This document shows, piece by piece, positions 20,501-28,300 of a stretch of 64,000 nt of DNA; position 1 is the first letter of the stretch; each line of letters starts with the position of its first letter. Source of the DNA: Photobacterium arenosum (lineage in GTDB: Bacteria > Pseudomonadota > Gammaproteobacteria > Enterobacterales > Vibrionaceae); the NCBI RefSeq assembly GCF_014841115.1, contig NZ_JACYTP010000011.1:113828-177827 (forward strand), read 5' to 3'. A model generated the notes under the pieces. The model saw only the letters and a list, made by a program, of their open reading frames with translations. It did not search any database and was not told the origin of the DNA. Both the position numbers and the translations under genes were made by a program.

Positions 20501-22358
20501 GTCGTCGCAGCTGGTGGCTTATGTTGTCGTAAACAGCGGTGAAGAGGCCAGTGAGGCGTATTTACTGGGTTTACTGACATCAATCTTACCCGGACACATG
20601 TTGCCTTCAGCAATCATTCGTCTGGAACACATGCCTCTTACTGCTAATGGCAAGATCGACAAAAGGGCGCTACCTGCGTCTGATGCGGAGTTTAGTGAAA
20701 ACTTTATTGCACCGACACAGCATCTGGAACAGGTGTTATGTCATATCTGGCAAGAGGTGCTGGGTGTGGAGAAAGTCGGTGTGCACGATAATTTCTTCCG
20801 TATCGGTGGGGAATCTATTCTGTGCATTCAACTTGTTGCCAGGCTGCGGCGAGAGGGGTTCCAACTTCAGGTAAAAGATGTCTTTGAATCCCCGACTGTA
20901 GCTGGGCTGGCTGCCTTGCTCAATCAGGACGCAGAAGAGGCTGAGATTTTGAGCGAACAGGGTGTGCTAGCCGGTGAGTTTGATCTATTGCCAGTCCAGG
21001 CTTGGTTCTTTGACCGACAGTTGGCCAATCCACATCATTTTAATCAGTCTTTTACTGTCAATCTTCCCGCCGGTGTCACACAGAAGTCCCTTGAAGAAGC
21101 ACTTTATGCGTTAACTGAGCATCATGACATGCTCCGGAGCCGCTTCGTGCAGCAAAATGATGGTTCTTACCGGCAGTTTTATAGTTCTGATGTTTCCGCG
21201 TCTGTCCCCACACTGCAACACTGGAGTCTCTCCGGTTTATCGACCGAGGAGCAAGAAGAGCGGGCAACTGCGTTTCAGTCCGGCCTGAATATCGAAATTG
21301 GCCCGCTGTGGCAAGCGGCGATAGTTTCGGATTATGACGATGGCACGACCCGTTTGTTGTTCACTTTCCACCACCTGGTCATAGATGCAGTGTCCTGCCG
21401 GACTGTGGGTGAGCATATGAAGTTGTTACTCACAGGGCAGTCTTTACCTTCTAAAGGTTCAAGTTACCGGCAATGGGTTGAAGCGGTTAAGCAATATGCA
21501 CGCGATAATGAAAATGAGATTTCATACTGGCAAGACGTGCTTGCCGATCAGGCTGCTTATCAACTTCCGGAAGCACGTAAACATCGTAAATTATCTTTAA
21601 CTCAGCAGGAAACAAGTCAGCTTTTACACATCGCCAACAAAGGTTTTAACACTGAAATTAATGACTTGCTGCTCTCTGCCCTGGCGCTTTCGCTTTCTCA
21701 TGCGTTTAAGCGGGAAGCTAACCTTATTACGCTTGAAGGTCATGGGCGGGAAAGTATCCATGACCAGATTGATGTTACTCAGGCCGTTGGCTGGTTTACG
21801 ACACATTTCCCAGTCAGATTGACAGCATACGACACAATTGCCGAGACGATTATCAGAACGAAAGAGTCCTTACGGACAATCCCTAAAAAAGGATTGGGGT
21901 TCAGCTCGCTCAATTATCAGGGAAGCGTGGCGAATGCCAGCCTGCCAGCGGTTGGTTTTAATTATCTGGGTCAATTAGATACAGGAACCACAGCAGAGCC
22001 ATCGCAAGACTGGCAAATGAAAGCTGAAGGCCTGGGGATGATTATCGATAAGGCTAATCAGGAAGCTTTACAACTGACTATCTATGGTGGTGTCCAGCAA
22101 GGTGTGCTGACATTTGAATGTATTTCCCTGATGAGTAATGAAACGACCGACAGTGTAATTCAGTATTTCGAACAATATCTGCAACAGGTTATCAGTGAGG
22201 CATCAGCAAAAGCCTATGAGGGAGGTCAGCTGACACCCAGCGATGTTTCAGCTGATATTTCCTTGGCTCATCTGCGTCATCTGCAAGGAAAGTTTAATGT
22301 GGATGAAGATACGACAATAGAACCTGACGCTGCTCCGAGCAAAACGATAAGGATATAA
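5511..22358 (+). CDS. Non-ribosomal peptide synthetase 1 (4 modules, 5615 aa)
   Basis: Domain order by approximate residue: degenerate C half 35-225; A1 248-750; T1 (GGNS 796); C2 850-1270 (HHIACDG); A2 1310-1790; T2 (GGDS); E1 1903-2340 (HHLLVDGVSWR); C3 2370-2800, DCL type; A3 2840-3750 with an N-methyltransferase inserted at about 3306-3570 (EIGVGTG); T3 (GGHS); C4 3863-4290 (HHIAADG); degenerate C-like 4305-4530; A4 4560-5040; T4 (GGES); E2 5165-5580 (HHLVIDAVSCR, with Cys for the usual Trp). Ten-residue-code readings without the invariant Lys: A1 DGDAIAVAV, unassigned; A2 DVWHFSLID, Ser; A3 DAFFLGVTF, Ile/Val; A4 DLAKLGEVA, Asn-like. Predicted order is X1, D-Ser, N-Me-Ile/Val, D-Asn. There is no terminal C or TE, so the chain passes to NRPS2 two bases downstream. 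The ribosome site is GAGG. The first about 2.5 kb is visibly more AT-rich than the rest. Confidence 0.95.
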   Translation: MYNNLSNEYVLSDNNTDSYVLPTDITPFFSEGKDDEIYSGKSELSIELSGDKLSDILSICGGDIKKVNTFLKVIWHKILHVYSQDNCTVTLNYEKNDDSKDNFTWCSYDWGENESLLTVSLTENVTHSRVMSQNDIFGDEYCKNKVKPFFVIRNIFGKSEKPDFTVCQPIMVDIKIDNNNIEITMCFDKRYISLITATKLIELYESILNQIIQSPEKKHAELVCLSEKDCSQQLLDWGTVSQDFPLNVTAHKIFEMKVEENPEKIALVFQETSVTYRELNERANILAHRIQNNYLARFGKSVSEDTLIGLYFDRSIEMVISILAVLKAGGAYLPLSTDHPKAYLEQIISDVNLDLIIAHEFFSEDLNSILNNFDNHVEVINPILYGCENSDFINNPVSSSHCNSLAYVIFTSGTTGKPKGVMVEHKNLVNLICGQINTYNLTDNETVMWWPPYHFDGSVDVLFMTLLHGARLIIPSTESIHSIEQMRTLVKRYQVTHFAATPTYLSALGRGDFDASLKWVISAGEQCSQAIKDSWKERLVNVYGPTETTAVSVRSTDIGSSAEVNRIGRPVANAKLYVLNDNLQLLPQGAIGELYIGGAGVSRGYWNQPTLTADRFLNDPFATDEEIAKGYNRMYRTGDMVRWLFDGNLEYVSRKDLQVKIRGYRIELSEIESALLTYEGVKQAAVITQGQGEMKYLSAYLIGDDNTKLNISEIRNSLSEILPEYMLPSAFLQLDSLPVTLNGKLDWRALPVPVSNENHDITPPRNEKEKILCESLQHFLGYNKVGIHANFFEMGGNSIIAIRAAADWQEKLGIKVDVATIISQQSVAVIAENLGSELSASIVAQNLSSCPLSSSQKGLYFFEQLENGAKAYHVPQLIKLNKSVDLLLLQDCISILVERHAILRTCFGTVDNEEVQYLTDQWPSLNYTNTLTQKSFWEQVKKDIDAPFKLASEPGFRLCGYDVEGQRYLLFTWHHIACDGWSTEVFFNELSHIYKSLMDGECYQLPSLPISYFDYVVWQENQLTTDESKIHSDYWTDALSGAQDLIMPLTYPRPAVFDYKGGEEVFRLSELLSSQLKALARKYKVSLNTVMLSGFYILLSRLSGQYDITIGIPSDNREHRQTHGVMGLFVNPLPIRLQASAQVAISELIHSVHQSLTLGKAHQDLPFDKILNVAHTEREASKHPLFQVMFNGHDFLNGISNSEPLFQHIPMSEQAVQHYAQFDLNVTVGWAEKEIQGTFNFASSLFSRADIKRYVEMYRRVLQKIVAPESEYLSDVDMLEVGERQHLLGITKAQYTKVFVDSQLTVQQRFQEQVRRAPLAEAIEFDGHILTYQELYLKACQVANLLHSKCPSPHVGIYMTRSLEMVIAIWGTLFAGKAYVPMEPDQPHSRTELLANQAQVGLLLCNSDTYHQAMTISVESLLIDVNANPLSDSTHLSDRQYQSDSLAYIIFTSGSTGQPKGVMVAHQALTNRIDWMQRQYSLLASDTVLQKTPFSFDVSVWEFIWPLVAGAKLVIAKPGGHRDAHYLAELIQVKKITTLHFVPSMLRAMLDSGCWQGCDSVQRVFCSGEALSPELCDRFFHSGTRSELHNLYGPTEAAIDVSFWQCEPSKTYKTVPIGRPIQNIRLLVLDPDLNLVPTGCQGELYISGIGLAEGYCGQPELTAASFIASPFDELQGERLYKTGDLARWVAHSELETNGTVRPAYLEYLGRKDHQVKLRGHRIELGEIEHQINRLDGVQACAVVLKQVGDNDQLVVYHIGNAENTFIQTRLAEILPDYMVPKIYQAVDHFPLSANGKLNRKALLDVEINIETSAVSPETPEQAILCDIWKTVLGVESVSITDNFFALGGDSILSIQVVSLAKRRHLEFSVQDLFIAQTIEKLSEKIISKQTKVIESEVDGEQVLLPAQAHFFSSAHTDLTHYNQSMLLELSVHLTSEQLACIVSYLVSRHDVLRLHFHKKNEQWTGTYQTYTKVQLEQTWSVVSVQPDQISSYCENLQGSLSFSGPLFHFSLLEHEGKQLLFVTFHHLLVDGVSWRVLLADIDDLINQLPNSDLPFSLPNKTDSLQSWGKQLQTFATEQFFAKESEYWQRQSLEKLPKLPTDGDEPFEDTWRSINTFAFTLTDEQSRSLRERGAALYGLKENELLLIAAYLGINRWRGVKAFRVLMEAHGRETAETSLSLTETLGWFTSLYPVVLRTSSSQCVESVMKTLKEQLRAVPGNGLGYGVLRYINNAASALTDMPADQHYSSLMFNYLGQVDGITDQLNNIRAVSGTVLMSSHSEQGHPTRGDIALSNRRESQLMLNVLRRGQQYVLELGYSRSEYRDASIKQLADDILASVARIIEHCNTSSNRVLTQSDFSLAHIMQDEVEQLSARYPDLADIYDATPMQKGLFYHHLKGDAGGEYVSQIWMTLNGKWDESVYRSVWSDLVKRHEGFRTAFSDDGRYQLVLTHADIHCYIEDVKDLEPSRQQERLKAYLEKDKLQSFDFACPPLVRLAVFNLSDETQVLQVTYHHSILDGWSVSLMLTELLTLYKAKLEERCILLPEPAYPSYLQWLERQDSQKAMAYWKDVIGDISSATPLAIDKIPVVSTTQGARERRWQLDERDTEQLKVFARTHNTTLSVVVQAAWAYLLHRYSGEQRVMFGSANAGRPAEVEGIENTIGLMVNTLPVVVDCDNDLRISEWLKQIHDLGVERDRHGFLSLAEIQSCCELPEGEPLFETLVGIQNYPVDKALFGSRKEEQSQLSSQIWIDGIQSNEQTNYTVTLMVEPYDNLEFVIGYRAEQLNDNTVAAMVEHLQHILRVFMEQQPATIADLTMQSEQELEQLLAISRGHSQPYPEQLRINTLFEEYVELSPQHNAVKFGDLCLTYSELNRKANQLAHYLCQRGVAQGDWVGICITPQIDTIIAILAVIKAGAVYVPLDPAYPSGRIQFMLEDAGIKLLITDSECVSLLTAAASKGSTIILLDGDDRHGIDQCNTSNLPAPEKQSAAYVNYTSGSTGTPKGTVVEHHNVIRLVKNTNYIDLKPQTMMAFASNTSFDAVTFEIWGALLNGGTLIHIPKDCLVDPLALADKLRQESVTTLFVTTALFNLVSKEKPDCFACLETLLFGGEAVSTDAVQAILHHGKPQQLLHVYGPTEGTTFSTWYPVTEQTLRSYTTVPIGYALSNTSLYVLDEKQRLVPVGVPGELYIGGEGIVQGYHNRPGMNEKAFIHTQHDPSDRLYRTGDLVRRLEDGSLVFVGRADEQLKIRGYRIELGEVQSCLTELKGVSDAVVLAQTKDGPDAQEKELVAYMVLNEMLETNPLPKAEKTEQLLDSWQALYDNLYRHSDAENMFDTTGWNSSYTGQPLSADEMKEWQRHTVSRILSLSPQRIYEIGVGTGLLLLQLHSHCQHYSGIDLSGQAVERLRHLMSKNGISHVDLRQAEACNDSQRPIMAVDTVIINSVCQYFPSIHYFYDVIQSAIKAMDSTGCIFIGDVLNYRLMDVFHVELAHHRLGSDATLEELYSKASSSMAADNELYVSPEFFTALIDHCPEVVDIKVQLKTGFANNEMNQFRYDVCIYIDKAYSGDNSESVIAEHDWQQEPLPLNALQSMIQSPNDSDCLVIRGIRNSRLMAMPYLADIERELVSTGDINLAEQSAAENAVSAIHPGELAQMCEAIVSNASHWADYQITWSVTHGMKSVDLWLYKHPEKGYFHDRNLHNRHVTFSVLASNPGQSNNSSEQAKHIQQQLAVLLPSYMQPVRFNVVDKLPLTPNGKVNKQALLSHDLHRVPSGLYVAPQTNTEQKLAEIWQDLLQLNRVGCQDNFFELGGHSLLATRLISAIRKLWQVDIAIKAIFEAPTVGELAALIQQSGTSELPAITAMPREGLLELSFSQQRLCFIDQLGNAREQYNVPLAFRIEGNLNIQAMKYSLERIVERHEVLRTNIEIVDGKPYQRIRPAGCFELDVIDLSELAAQQQQISLEAIQKENNVRRFVLASELKLRAKIIKLSDTSHLMLITLHHIAADGWSIGIVIDEINAWYRNYTTPQASALPPLPVQYADFSQWQRKWLQGEVLDEQLSYWRHQLRGLPDVHQLPTDFSRQKTQSYHGGSINQTLGRQQLQGLKQLAADQGVSLFMVLHAAYVLLMHRYSGEQDIVIGTPVAGREQHELSPLIGFFVNNLVLRSRLDSVSDFTTLIQQSKQVLLEAYEHQQTPFEMLVEQLKPNRSLSHNPLFQVVLSLQNMQKSELMLQDCQVTPVETSLSRVSYDLVLHVSEEEDNLHLRWEFSTDLFKASRIRKMAGHFDEIVNEVTKQAVVPVSSVATSRWQQDHLHQQNIQKSMQFWKSQLTDAAHGRLYQDKLITPTTMTQAVKVSIDSDMTTELQMHAEQLNLSSAVILQACLGIALSCVTQQSNVLFGVYRGDNSSHGEKLAYLPAKLSVKAHSPFNELLDEYSQWLHLAQQHQGLSFSALKEGLNEGDELYQVGMSALQNVTIESLPEEGRPDIILQLEPEGQAIQGQLVFSGSQLAVTSAQRLATLFERVVKAVSENVNVMPSDIPLMNGQERDLCLNVWNATDTVWPDSLTLAEVFERHVRTNPDALAVTWDGGSLTYAQLNNRANQLASVLMAQHLAQTKTGLAPDTCIALVVERSPEMIISMLGVLKAGAAYVPIDPTIPADRLRFILDDTQAPLMITQSALLNAVTECLNGTDCSLVNVDDVIAEDILTGNPESMASSRNLAYVIYTSGTTGQPKGVMVEQFSVVNHAYGLAAKLGDAFSRVDFSTNYSFDLSVATNLCPLLTGATVAIYQGDQRNIHDYHQHLLQQKVTLVKSTPSLAEAAFTSIPMPECTLLLGGEALHPSLLNVLIVNFRQVFNEYGPTEATVAATITTISDKEAVTIGQAFPNVRLYCLNEELEPAPIGVPGELYIGGAGVARGYLNRPALTAQRFIDNPFVSLSDIQKGYTRLYRTGDFVRWTDTGHLDFIGRNDEQVKVRGFRVELGEIESALRSLPAINQATVVVRDTGKSSQLVAYVVVNSGEEASEAYLLGLLTSILPGHMLPSAIIRLEHMPLTANGKIDKRALPASDAEFSENFIAPTQHLEQVLCHIWQEVLGVEKVGVHDNFFRIGGESILCIQLVARLRREGFQLQVKDVFESPTVAGLAALLNQDAEEAEILSEQGVLAGEFDLLPVQAWFFDRQLANPHHFNQSFTVNLPAGVTQKSLEEALYALTEHHDMLRSRFVQQNDGSYRQFYSSDVSASVPTLQHWSLSGLSTEEQEERATAFQSGLNIEIGPLWQAAIVSDYDDGTTRLLFTFHHLVIDAVSCRTVGEHMKLLLTGQSLPSKGSSYRQWVEAVKQYARDNENEISYWQDVLADQAAYQLPEARKHRKLSLTQQETSQLLHIANKGFNTEINDLLLSALALSLSHAFKREANLITLEGHGRESIHDQIDVTQAVGWFTTHFPVRLTAYDTIAETIIRTKESLRTIPKKGLGFSSLNYQGSVANASLPAVGFNYLGQLDTGTTAEPSQDWQMKAEGLGMIIDKANQEALQLTIYGGVQQGVLTFECISLMSNETTDSVIQYFEQYLQQVISEASAKAYEGGQLTPSDVSADISLAHLRHLQGKFNVDEDTTIEPDAAPSKTIRI
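18423..19098 (+). other. Extra degenerate condensation-like (interface-type) domain in module 4
   Basis: Residues about 4305-4530 of NRPS1 lie between a complete C4 and A4. The stretch resembles only the C-terminal lobe of a condensation domain: FWKSQL start, a floor-loop-like SSAVILQACLGIAL, then LSFSALKEGLNEGDELYQVGMSALQN where normal C domains read PFExLV...PLFQVMF. There is no HHxxxDG motif. Similar catalytically dead C-like interface domains have been described in NRPS modules whose Asp residue is hydroxylated by a separate TauD-type enzyme. Assigning that role here is inference from position, the Asn-like A4 and the hydroxylase gene in the cluster. Confidence 0.6.
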
Positions 22359-22360
22359 CC

Positions 22361-25300
22361 ATGATTGAACTATTGAAAGAACTCACAGCGCAGGGCATTG
22401 CAATATGGGCTGATGGTGCAGATCTTGAGCTCAGTTTTGAGGAGCAGATTTCGCCTCAGTGGGTTGAAACGCTGACCAATAAAAAGGGTGATCTGGTTAG
22501 CTGGCTGAACAGTCAAGGGATCACGAATAAAAAAGCGTATCAAGATTTGATGGTACGCGTTGAGTTTCAAAGTGACCCTGAAGAAGATAGTCAGCATGTG
22601 CAGAAAAACAAAATTGAGGCGATATTTCCGGCAACCGGATTGCAACAAGGATTCATTTATCATTCGCTTCGGCAGCCAGATGATGATGCTTACCAGACGC
22701 AGATCCTGATTGATTACCATCTCGCTCTGGATATTAAGTGTTATAAACAGGCGTGGCGTTATGCTTCTTTGACGTATCCCGCTTTACGCATAGCTTTTGA
22801 TTGGCAAGAATCTCCGGTGCAAATAATCACATCGGCGGCGAGTATCACTGACCGTCATTTCACCGTGCTTGACTTGTCTCATCTTACAGAGGCAGAGAGA
22901 GGGAAAAGCATTCAAGGGCTGCAAAGTGAGGATCAACGTAAACGCTTCGACTTGTCGCAACCAGGTTTGCTGCGTTTTACTGTGATCAAACAGAGCGAGC
23001 AACATTTTACTGTAATGAGGACTCAGCATCATGCGATTGCTGATGGCTGGAGTGGCCCTGTTTTATTACAGGAAGTTCATCGTATTTATCAACAATTACG
23101 TCTTGCTAACTTCACTGAAGTTAAGGCTGAAACCGCTTATATAGATACACAGGCTTACTGGCGTAAAATGTTGCCCAAAGCTGAGTCTTACTGGAAGGTG
23201 GAGAAAGAACGCTGGAAACATACAAATGATATCAACGTGTTGCTGGATAAACCGATTGATTTAACTGCTCCTTGTCAGATTGAACAGCCCGCCTTAGTGA
23301 CTTTTCGCATTAGCGGTGAAGCTTATCAATCCTTGAAAGCTATGTGTCGTCAGCAAGGGGTGACACTCAATGCCGCCGTACAATTTGGCTGGCATAAAGT
23401 ATTACAAGTCTATACTCGTGACGAGCAAACCATTGTCGGAACCACGGTATCGGGGCGGGATATTCCAGTAAGTGGTATTGAAAATAGTGTTGGATTATTT
23501 ATTAACACTTTACCCTTGTCTGTCGATTGGGAGAGCGCAGAAACAGCAGGAAATGTGCTTCAACGCCTTCAGAAAAACATTGCCAGCCTCAATACATACA
23601 GTGCGGTGCCGTTAGCATCATTGCAGGGAAGTGAAGGTAAACTTTTTCATAGTTTATTTGTTTTTGAAAATTACCCTGTACCAGCATTGAGTCATGAACT
23701 GTGCGCAGACTCAATTGAAACCAGTTTTCGGTTTCGTGATGCAAGAATAAAAAATGATGTGCCATTAACTCTGATCGCGCAAGAAATTGAACAGAAATTA
23801 TTATTGACACTGTATTTCAACCACAGTTGGATTTCATCTGAAAAAGCGGAACGGCTTCTTGCTCAGGTTGCTGTGGTTTTAGCGCAGATCTCAGAAAATC
23901 CGGCAGTTGAACATCAGTCGATCAGCCTGTTAACCAAGTCTGATCGAGAGAACAAAATAACAAAAATCAATAATGCTCTTGATGATGACGCTGGATATTA
24001 TTCAGGAACATTACATGGTCTGGTAGATGAGGTAATACAGCATGCACCAGAGAAAATCGCCGTTGTTTGTGGTGATCGCCAGTTAAGCTATTGTGCGCTT
24101 GATACACAGTCGACCAAATTAGCGCGGCACATCAGAGTATCGTATTTTAAACGTTATGGGCTATCTATGCCGCCAGAAACCTTGGTGTCGTTGTTGCTTG
24201 AGCGAAATGAAGACATGATTGTTGCGATACTGGCCGTATTGAAAGCTGGTGGAGCTTATGTTCCCATTTCTCCGCAAGCCCCCGAAAAACGAATTGCTCA
24301 ATTACTAACGCATACTCAAGCTCCCTTACTTTTATTCAGTGATGAAAGTTGTCTCTCTGTTCAAAATGAATTTTGGAAAAATATTGAGCAGGATATCCAG
24401 TGTATTAACCTCAGTCAGCCAATCGTTATTGATGATAAATATGAAACTGAAGGGTATTTGCCCATAGTCAGCCCAAGTAACTTAAGTTACGTCATTTATA
24501 CATCAGGTACTACCGGTAAACCAAAGGGAGTGATGCTTGAGCATCGTCAGGCTCTAAATACTATTCAGGCCCTTCATGATGTATACGATATTAATTCTTC
24601 GCACAATCGGGTAACGTTTTTCAGTGATTATACCTTTGATGTATCTGTATCAGAAATATTCAACACATTGGGCTGGGGAGGAGAGTTGCATATTCTGCAA
24701 GACAGAGAAAGGAAAGATATCGAAGCTCTGTCCTGTTATCTTGATGAGCAGGATATCCATTACGCATTCTTACCTCCTGCAATATTGGGCCTCATGCCAA
24801 AGCGTCGTTATTCATCACTTCGCAGGATTATTTTTGCTGGTGAACCTTGTGATCCTGTCGCTTGTCGGTACTGGGCTGAAAACTACAGTCTATATAATTA
24901 TTATGGCCCTACAGAAGCTGCTATCTATGCCACAGGTGGACAAGTCACCCCGGAGACACTGAATGTTATTGGCCAGGCGATCAAGGGGGGACAGTGTTAT
25001 ATTCTTGACCCGGCAGGTAACCTGTTACCTGATGGCGTACCCGGCGAGTTGTATCTGGCAGGGAAAGGCATTGCCAGAGGATACTATGACGATCCAGCAC
25101 TCACGGCAGAAGCTTTCACTTCCCCTATTATAGAACACCCATATATTGCCAAAAGCGAGCTATGGTATCGGACAGGCGATCTTGTCAAGCGTTTAGACAA
25201 TGGAGCTATCCAGTACCTTGGTCGTGTTGACCGTCAGATTAAGCTGAGAGGATTTCGGATCGAATTAAATGAGATCGAATCTGTATTGACCTCTCATGAA

Positions 25301-28300
25301 TCTATTGATCAGGCTGTTGTTGTTTTGGCAGAACAAAGCGGTAATAAATACCTGATTGCTTATGTTGTCAGTGCTCAAACTCATAATGTTAAAGAGCCTG
25401 TGTTGGAGCATTTTCTCTCTGAGCGCTTACCTTACTACATGCTTCCCGCACGCTATATTACACTGACGTCTATCCCATTGAGCCTGAGCGGGAAAGTGGA
25501 TCGTAACGCTTTGCCAACCCCTGATATAAAGTTTGAAAATAAACGGGGTCCGCGTACCGAGCTGGAAGCCAGTCTGTGCCGGCTCTGGCAAAATGCACTT
25601 GGAGCAGAGTGTGTCGGAGTTGACGATGACTATTTCACGCTGGGGGGCAATTCAATTACTGCGATAAAACTGCAGGCCCTAGTATCACGAGAGCTAGGTT
25701 ATCACTTTAGTCTGGATACGTTATTCAGGGAAAGAACGGTGTCGAAGCTGGTGAAAGTGCTTTCAAGTGAATCTTTCCAGCCCATTATTTCAGCCGGTAA
25801 AAGTCAAGTACCTGTCCTGTCTTATGCGCAAGAAAGGTTGTATTTCATTCATGAACTAGAGCAGGGAAACACCAGTTTCCACATTCCTCATCTTTTCCAT
25901 TTGTCGCCGCAAACCGATAGGAAAAAATTGATTCGCGCATTTCAGACTGTAGCCCTTAAACATACAGTTTTATTGCAGGGATTTGAAATGACGGATCTGG
26001 GCGCGAAATCCTTTCTTGCATCTGGCGAATTGCCTGTGACTGAAGAGCAGGTTGATCAAGCGGGGCTGCGTGCTTGCGTGGAGCATGCAATCCAACAGCC
26101 TTTCCGGCTGGAGTCAGAGCCACCGGCTCGGCTGCATAGTATTAATGTTTGCGGACAGTATTATCTGTTAGTCGTTTTTCATCATATTTGCTTCGACGGC
26201 TGGTCGTACGACGTGCTGAAGCAGGATGTTGAGAATGTGTATCATCAACACGATACTGATAACAGCCAACTGCAGCCCGCAATAGTAGACTATTCTGATT
26301 ATGCCAGATGGCAACGAGGGTCACTTGTTGGTGAGACGGGGCAACAGTTGGAACGTTTCTGGCGAACGTATCTGGAAGGGGCAGAAACATTAAATCTGCC
26401 ACATGATTATAAAAGGCCACAGAAAGCGAATTATTGCGGTCAGAATATACCGTTTACATTGTCATCAACTCTGGTGGAAAGTGTCCGAGAAAGAGCCCAA
26501 CAGTTGGGTGTAACACTGCATACGTTCTTATTGTCTGCTTTTCAATTATCACTGGCAAAACTTACTGGCCAGAGTGATGTTGTGATTGGTGTTCCCTCTG
26601 ACAATCGTGATCACCCTCAAACACAGGACATGATTGGCTGTTTTATCAATGTGCTGCCGATTCGTGTGTCTATATCAGCAAAGCAAAGTATTGTTTCAAT
26701 GGTAGCGTCAGTTCAGAAAGCACTGCTGTTAGCTAAAAAACATCAAGCTTTGCCATTTGAGCGCATTGTGGAGGTACTTAATGTGCCAAGGGAAGCAGCG
26801 CGACATCCTGTCTTTCAAGTTATGTTCAGCTTGCAGCATGCATCGGAAGATCAGCAAGAAAACGGTGTATTACGGTCCGTTAAACCAGAAATGCTGCAAG
26901 CGTTGTATTCTCCGGCTAAATACGATGTGAATTTACAGCTAATCGACAATGGACAATCTGTACAAGGTACATTGAACTACGCATCGTATTTGTTTGAGCA
27001 AGAGACTGTTTGCCGCATTGCCCGTATTTACCAACGGGTGCTCCAAGAGATGTGTGACAACCCCAGTCGACGTACCGGAGATATTAACACCCTCACGACA
27101 GAAGAACGTCAGATGTTACTTTCGACCTGGAGTAGCACACCCGCAACTGCTTGTTCACACATACCGCTGCATCAGCAGTTTGAAGCTCAGGTAAGCGATA
27201 CGCCTGATGCAGATGCTGTTACTTACCAGGGCAAAACAATTACATACAGCCAGCTCAATAGCCTGGCAAATCGTCTGGCAAGAAAAATACGTAATTGTTA
27301 TGAAGCACAGCATAAAGCACCCATGCAGGCAGATACACCTGTAGGACTTTATATTGAGCGCGGTACAGACATGGTGGTGGCTATACTGGCCACGTTGAAA
27401 GCAGGAGGTGCATTTGTTCCGCTTTCTACGACTATGCCCCCTGCTAGAATCCGACATATGGTGCAGGATTGTACTTGCTCCATTGTTCTGACAGAACCAC
27501 ATTTAGCTCATCAGTTTTCTGACCTTCTTACGGGTCTGGTATCTCCTCCAGTGACGCTTGTGGTTTCGGGTGATAATAGTCTTGAAGCCTTGCCTGATCA
27601 TAATCTCAATTATGCAGTGAAAGCACAGGATCTGGCTTATATCATGTATACATCGGGAACAACGGGTGAACCCAAAGGTGTCATGCTTGAACATCAGGCA
27701 TGGTGGCATTTACTTGCAGCTGTGCGTGAAAAATTGGGATGGGAAGTTAAGCACGTACTGAGTCTGACAAATTACACCTTTGATATCTTTGGTCTTGAGC
27801 TGGGGCTCGCTCTGGTCTCTGGCGGCCATTTGGTATTGTCTGATATTGAGCATGCACATGATGAATTGAGGAGCAGACATCAGGAAATTAACTTTATTCA
27901 GAATACGCCGTCGTTATGGCAGCGTTTTCTTTCTGAAGTATCGATTGATTATCCAACCAGCCATATACAAGTGCTTTGTGGAGGAGAGAGTAGTTCAGGT
28001 CAGTTATTCAGTTCGCTGAAAAGGCTTTTTGGCCAGGTATTCCAAGTTTACGGTCCGACTGAAACCTGTATTTGGAGCACGTTAAGTGAGGCTGACCCTT
28101 TGCATCAGGCAGTCATAGGTAAGCCGCTCTCCGGTGAGCGTTGTTATGTGCTGGATGTGTTGGGTAATCCTGTTCCAGTAGGCTCGCAAGGTGAACTGTA
28201 TATTGGTGGTTTTGGTTTGGCGAGAGGCTACTTTAATCAAACGACGCTGACTAACGAGCGTTTTATCCGGAATCCTTTTCTTCCTGGTGATATGCCGGAA